DNA of 64,000 nucleotides from Sulfuriferula sp. AH1 (GTDB taxonomy: Bacteria > Pseudomonadota > Gammaproteobacteria > Burkholderiales > Sulfuriferulaceae). The position numbers were made by a program, and so were the translations under genes. The number at the start of each line of letters is the position of its first letter. The stretch's first letter is position 1. Below are positions 61,133-64,000 of the stretch, piece after piece. The notes under the pieces were generated by a model. That model searched no databases, had not been told where the DNA came from, and worked only from the letters and a program-made list of their open reading frames with translations. The stretch is from assembly GCF_002162035.1 (NCBI RefSeq), contig NZ_CP021138.1:2728001-2792000 (forward strand). Reading direction: 5' to 3'.

Positions 61133-62034
61133 AGGTACGTAATTTAACCAAGCATTACGGCGGCGCCGAAGTCGTGCGCGGCCTGGACCTGGATATCAAA
61201 CGCGGCGAATGTTTCGGCTTGCTTGGCCCTAACGGCGCAGGCAAAACCACGACGCTCAAGATGCTGCTGGGGCTGATCACGCCGGATGCAGGCGAAATCC
61301 GCATACTGGACCAGACCATCCCGCTGCAAGCGCGACAAGCGCGACTGCGCATCGGCGTAGTGCCGCAAATGGACAATCTCGACCCCGACTTTACCGTTGC
61401 CGAAAACCTGCTGATATATGGACGTTATTTCGGCATGGCCGATGATCTGATCAACAGCCGCATCCCCGGTTTGCTGGAATTCGCCGGGCTTGCCAGCAAG
61501 GCCGACACCAAGATCACCACTCTGTCGGGCGGCATGAAGCGCCGCCTTACCCTGGCTCGCGCTCTGGTCAACGACCCCGAACTCATCGTCCTCGACGAAC
61601 CCACCACGGGACTCGATCCGCAAGCGCGTCATGTCATCTGGCAGGGACTGCGCCGGCTGATCCATCAGGGCAAGACCATCCTGCTCACTACCCATTTCAT
61701 GGAAGAAGCCGAGCGGCTGTGCGACAACCTGGTGATACTGGATCACGGCAAAGTCATCGCCGCCGGCAATCCCCGCGACCTGATTGCCGCGGAGATCGAG
61801 CCCGGCGTCGTCGAAATTTACGGCGAGCAGGTCGATGAATGGGCCAGACAATACGGCGCAGCCTGGTGCACCCGCCATGAAATCACCGGCGAAACCCTGT
61901 TCTGCTACACCCATGACGGCAACAGCCTGATCGCGCATTTGCGCGAACAATGCGAATTGCGCTATGTACAGCGCCCTTCCAATCTGGAAGACGTGTTCCT
62001 GAAATTTACCGGACGTGAGTTACGCGACACATGA
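61120..62034 (+). CDS. NodI-like ABC transporter ATPase
   Basis: The 304-residue subunit has Walker A GPNGAGKT (36-43), signature LSGGMKRRLTLARAL and Walker B LIVLDEPTTGLD. It matches the DrrA/NodI branch. The permease gene overlaps by 4 bp. In rhizobia NodIJ exports lipochito-oligosaccharides; the betaproteobacterial relatives have other, mostly unknown substrates. Confidence 0.9.
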   Translation: MSIIKVRNLTKHYGGAEVVRGLDLDIKRGECFGLLGPNGAGKTTTLKMLLGLITPDAGEIRILDQTIPLQARQARLRIGVVPQMDNLDPDFTVAENLLIYGRYFGMADDLINSRIPGLLEFAGLASKADTKITTLSGGMKRRLTLARALVNDPELIVLDEPTTGLDPQARHVIWQGLRRLIHQGKTILLTTHFMEEAERLCDNLVILDHGKVIAAGNPRDLIAAEIEPGVVEIYGEQVDEWARQYGAAWCTRHEITGETLFCYTHDGNSLIAHLREQCELRYVQRPSNLEDVFLKFTGRELRDT

Positions 62035-62813
62035 ACTACTTTGGCCACCCTCAACTGTCATGGCGCTTCATTCCGGTGTGGCGGCGCAATTTCCTGGTCT
62101 GGAAAAAACTGGCCGGCCCCAGCATCCTCGGCAATCTGGCCGACCCGATGTTTTACATGCTCGGTTTCGGCTATGGCCTGGGCAGCCTGATCCCGCAAGT
62201 GGGCGGCGCCAGTTATATGGCCTTTCTGTCGGCGGGTACCATCTGCTACTCCACGATGAACAGCGCCACCTTCGAAGTGCTGTATTCCGGCTTCTCGCGC
62301 ATGCACGTGCAAAAAACCTGGGAAGCCATCCTCAATGCGCCGCTGACGCTGGATGACGTGATGTTTGCCGAACTGAGCTGGGGCGCATCCAAGAGTCTGC
62401 TGTCCGGACTGGCGATACTTGCGGTGATCTGGGCGCTCGGCCTGCAGCAGAACTGGCTGCTGAGCCTGTGGGTGATCCCGGTGGTGGTCCTCATCGGCCT
62501 CACCTTCTCCGCGATGGGGCTGGTGATGACCGCGCTGTCGCCCAGTTACGATTTCTTCATGTACTACTTTACGCTGGTCATCACCCCGATGGTGCTGCTG
62601 TGCGGCGTATTCTATCCGGTAGAGCGCATGCCCGAGATTCTGCAAAATGTCGCGGCGGTGCTGCCGCTATCGCACGCCATCAATCTGGTGCGCCCGCTGA
62701 TACTCGGTCATATTCCAACCGCCATCACTACCCATATCGCCGCGATGCTAGCCTGGGCCGGTGTCAGTTACTGGCTGGCAGTCGGGCTGACGCGACGCAG
62801 GATACTGAAATAA
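62031..62813 (+). CDS. NodJ-like ABC-2 permease
   Basis: The 260-residue protein has six hydrophobic helices and the ABC-2 signature region GVFYPVERMPEILQNVAAVLP. It pairs with the NodI-like ATPase. It is the last gene of the four-gene operon starting at 60219. Confidence 0.9.
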   Translation: MNYFGHPQLSWRFIPVWRRNFLVWKKLAGPSILGNLADPMFYMLGFGYGLGSLIPQVGGASYMAFLSAGTICYSTMNSATFEVLYSGFSRMHVQKTWEAILNAPLTLDDVMFAELSWGASKSLLSGLAILAVIWALGLQQNWLLSLWVIPVVVLIGLTFSAMGLVMTALSPSYDFFMYYFTLVITPMVLLCGVFYPVERMPEILQNVAAVLPLSHAINLVRPLILGHIPTAITTHIAAMLAWAGVSYWLAVGLTRRRILK

Positions 62814-62831
62814 TCGATTCGCAATGCCGGA

Positions 62832-63113
62832 TTATTGCTGAAAATACTGACACCAGCCATGCGGATTGATATCGCCTTCAACCAACCTGCATGCGCCATT
62901 GCCCTTTCCTGATTTGACGGCAATATAATGCACGCAGTCATCGCAATCGGGCTTGCCTTTCAGGTGAATTTCATAATGCGCACTCGCCTTTGTCATCTTG
63001 GCCGCAGCGGCATCTCTTATTAGCACCGTGGGAATAATAGATATCCCCGCCAGCGAAGCTGATGTTTTTAAAAGATCACGACGCGACACCACCCGGTTTT
63101 TGATTTTATCCAT
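62832..63113 (-). CDS. High-potential iron-sulfur protein (HiPIP)
   Basis: The 93-residue protein has a Tat signal (SRRDLLK, residues 10-16) and cleavage after about residue 38. Four cysteines, 57, 60, 75 and 88, match the [4Fe-4S] HiPIP pattern with the family end GWCQYF. HiPIPs carry electrons in the periplasm of photosynthetic and sulfur- or iron-oxidising bacteria. It sits 31 bp after the phosphoesterase gene. Confidence 0.93.
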   Translation of the reverse strand: MDKIKNRVVSRRDLLKTSASLAGISIIPTVLIRDAAAAKMTKASAHYEIHLKGKPDCDDCVHYIAVKSGKGNGACRLVEGDINPHGWCQYFQQ

Positions 63114-63144
63114 AGCACCCCCCTAGACCAATTTCATTAATATC

Positions 63145-64000
63145 TTATTTCCCAAAATCAAACAAAGGCATCAAATCACCTAGCGCCGGACGATTTAGCG
63201 GTATGTAAGGATTCTTTTTATTGGATACAGGATTCGGCAGGTTATCGCGGCTACGCTGCGACAGCGTCGGCAAATTCCAGTTACGTTCAATAAATTTGGC
63301 GATGGAAGCATGGTCATAATAGGTATGATCGACTGCCCCCTTGCGCGCATAAGGCGAAACAGCGATCATCGGCACCCGCGTACCGTCACCGAAGAAATCC
63401 AGGAATTGCACATATCCGGAATCATAGTAGCCGCCACCTTCGTCAAACGTGATAAGAATGGCCGTCTTTTTCCACAATGCCGGATTGGCTTTGACCCGGT
63501 CGACCACATCCTTGACCAGTTCTTCAAAGCCGGTTTCCATCGCATAGCCGGGGTGACCGGAAATACTGTCATAGGTCGAAATAAAAGTAACTGCCGGGAA
63601 GTGTCTGGCATCTTTTACATCCACATAAAACTGTTGCAGATCCAGCAGCCTGTTCTGGTCAGCACCTGTCATGGTCGACTTGAAGAATGTCAACGGGTCG
63701 CACATGCCGCAATATTCCCTGTCAACTTTTTTACCATCATTACGCCCGCCGCTGTACCACTTCCACGACAGTCCCGCCGCGCTCATGGTATCGCCAATAG
63801 TCGGCATGACCTGGGGTGGCAGCAACCATTTATCGTGTCCCAACGTAATCGACTGAAGATTCGCCGTATAGGATGGATCAAGATTGTTAACCATGTAATA
63901 GGTGCCTGGCTCACAGTTGCCATTATTGAACGGACGATAAGGCAAACTGTTCAGATAATGCTGGATGGGTGCGACTCCATCGGCAGCCTGATCTGCGCAC
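63145..64000 (-). CDS. Phosphoesterase (phospholipase C / acid phosphatase family), partial
   Basis: The gene is cut at its 5' end by the window edge; the frame stays open to 64000. The visible 285 residues show family features such as ADGVAPIQHYL, LSWKWYSGG, YCGMCDPL, AILITFDEGGGYYDSG and VPMIAVSPYARKGAVDHT. It is exported or periplasmic in the family. The substrate is a phosphate ester or phospholipid. The start lies beyond the window. Confidence 0.87.
   Translation of the reverse strand, partial: CADQAADGVAPIQHYLNSLPYRPFNNGNCEPGTYYMVNNLDPSYTANLQSITLGHDKWLLPPQVMPTIGDTMSAAGLSWKWYSGGRNDGKKVDREYCGMCDPLTFFKSTMTGADQNRLLDLQQFYVDVKDARHFPAVTFISTYDSISGHPGYAMETGFEELVKDVVDRVKANPALWKKTAILITFDEGGGYYDSGYVQFLDFFGDGTRVPMIAVSPYARKGAVDHTYYDHASIAKFIERNWNLPTLSQRSRDNLPNPVSNKKNPYIPLNRPALGDLMPLFDFGK

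Overview
This 64 kb window looks like ordinary chromosome of a Gram-negative betaproteobacterium, probably of the Nitrosomonadales or Sulfuricellaceae type. The grounds are the gene orders algH-ruvX-pyrR-pyrB-pyrC', torF-glnK-amtB and ubiK-yifB, the 16S-Ile-Ala-23S-5S rRNA operon, a HiPIP, DsrE-type sulfur-relay proteins and betaproteobacterial porins. The genus is an inference and is not proven here. I saw no insertion sequence, prophage, CRISPR array or integrase.

Layout. 0.1-6.4 kb: a trimeric porin and a MacAB-TolC-type exporter operon with an extra small membrane protein. 6.4-9.3 kb: mutM and a dynamin-like GTPase. 9.3-13.1 kb: the pyrimidine operon, with an inactive dihydroorotase-like PyrC'. 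13.2-20.9 kb: rhodanese, metH, an EamA transporter, dnaB and alr. 21-25.7 kb: a cytochrome c, tRNA-Arg, a DUF971 gene, hda, and a nitrogen-responsive torF-glnK-amtB operon with a sigma-54 promoter and NtrC-like dyads. 26-33.6 kb: ubiK, yifB, a VIT1-like transporter, two small unknown genes, xthA, a glutaredoxin-like protein, prlC and a gamma carbonic anhydrase.

33.7-39.4 kb: a complete rRNA operon on the minus strand, led by tRNA-fMet. Its promoter, boxA elements, RNase III processing stems and terminator are visible. 39.5-53.7 kb: an iron alcohol dehydrogenase, a di-iron protein, a candidate small RNA, a RoxA-type cupin oxygenase, slyD, accA, a frameshifted tilS, fbp, a TonB-like gene, an RNase II-family gene, a YqiA-like esterase, PBP7 and a GGDEF-EAL protein.

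53.7-57.9 kb is the most unusual part. An ECF sigma factor and its membrane anti-sigma factor are divergent from an exported DsrE-family protein and an OprO/P-like porin. The anti-sigma factor carries a periplasmic DsrE-like domain homologous to the exported protein. The two arms are preceded by back-to-back promoters that both read TGATGGAAT-N17-CGTCTT. I read this as a self-contained, autoregulated envelope sulfur or thiol response module. 57.9-64 kb: dgt, aroB, a thin ferredoxin, a hydrolase, a NodIJ-like ABC exporter, a HiPIP and a phosphoesterase cut by the window end.
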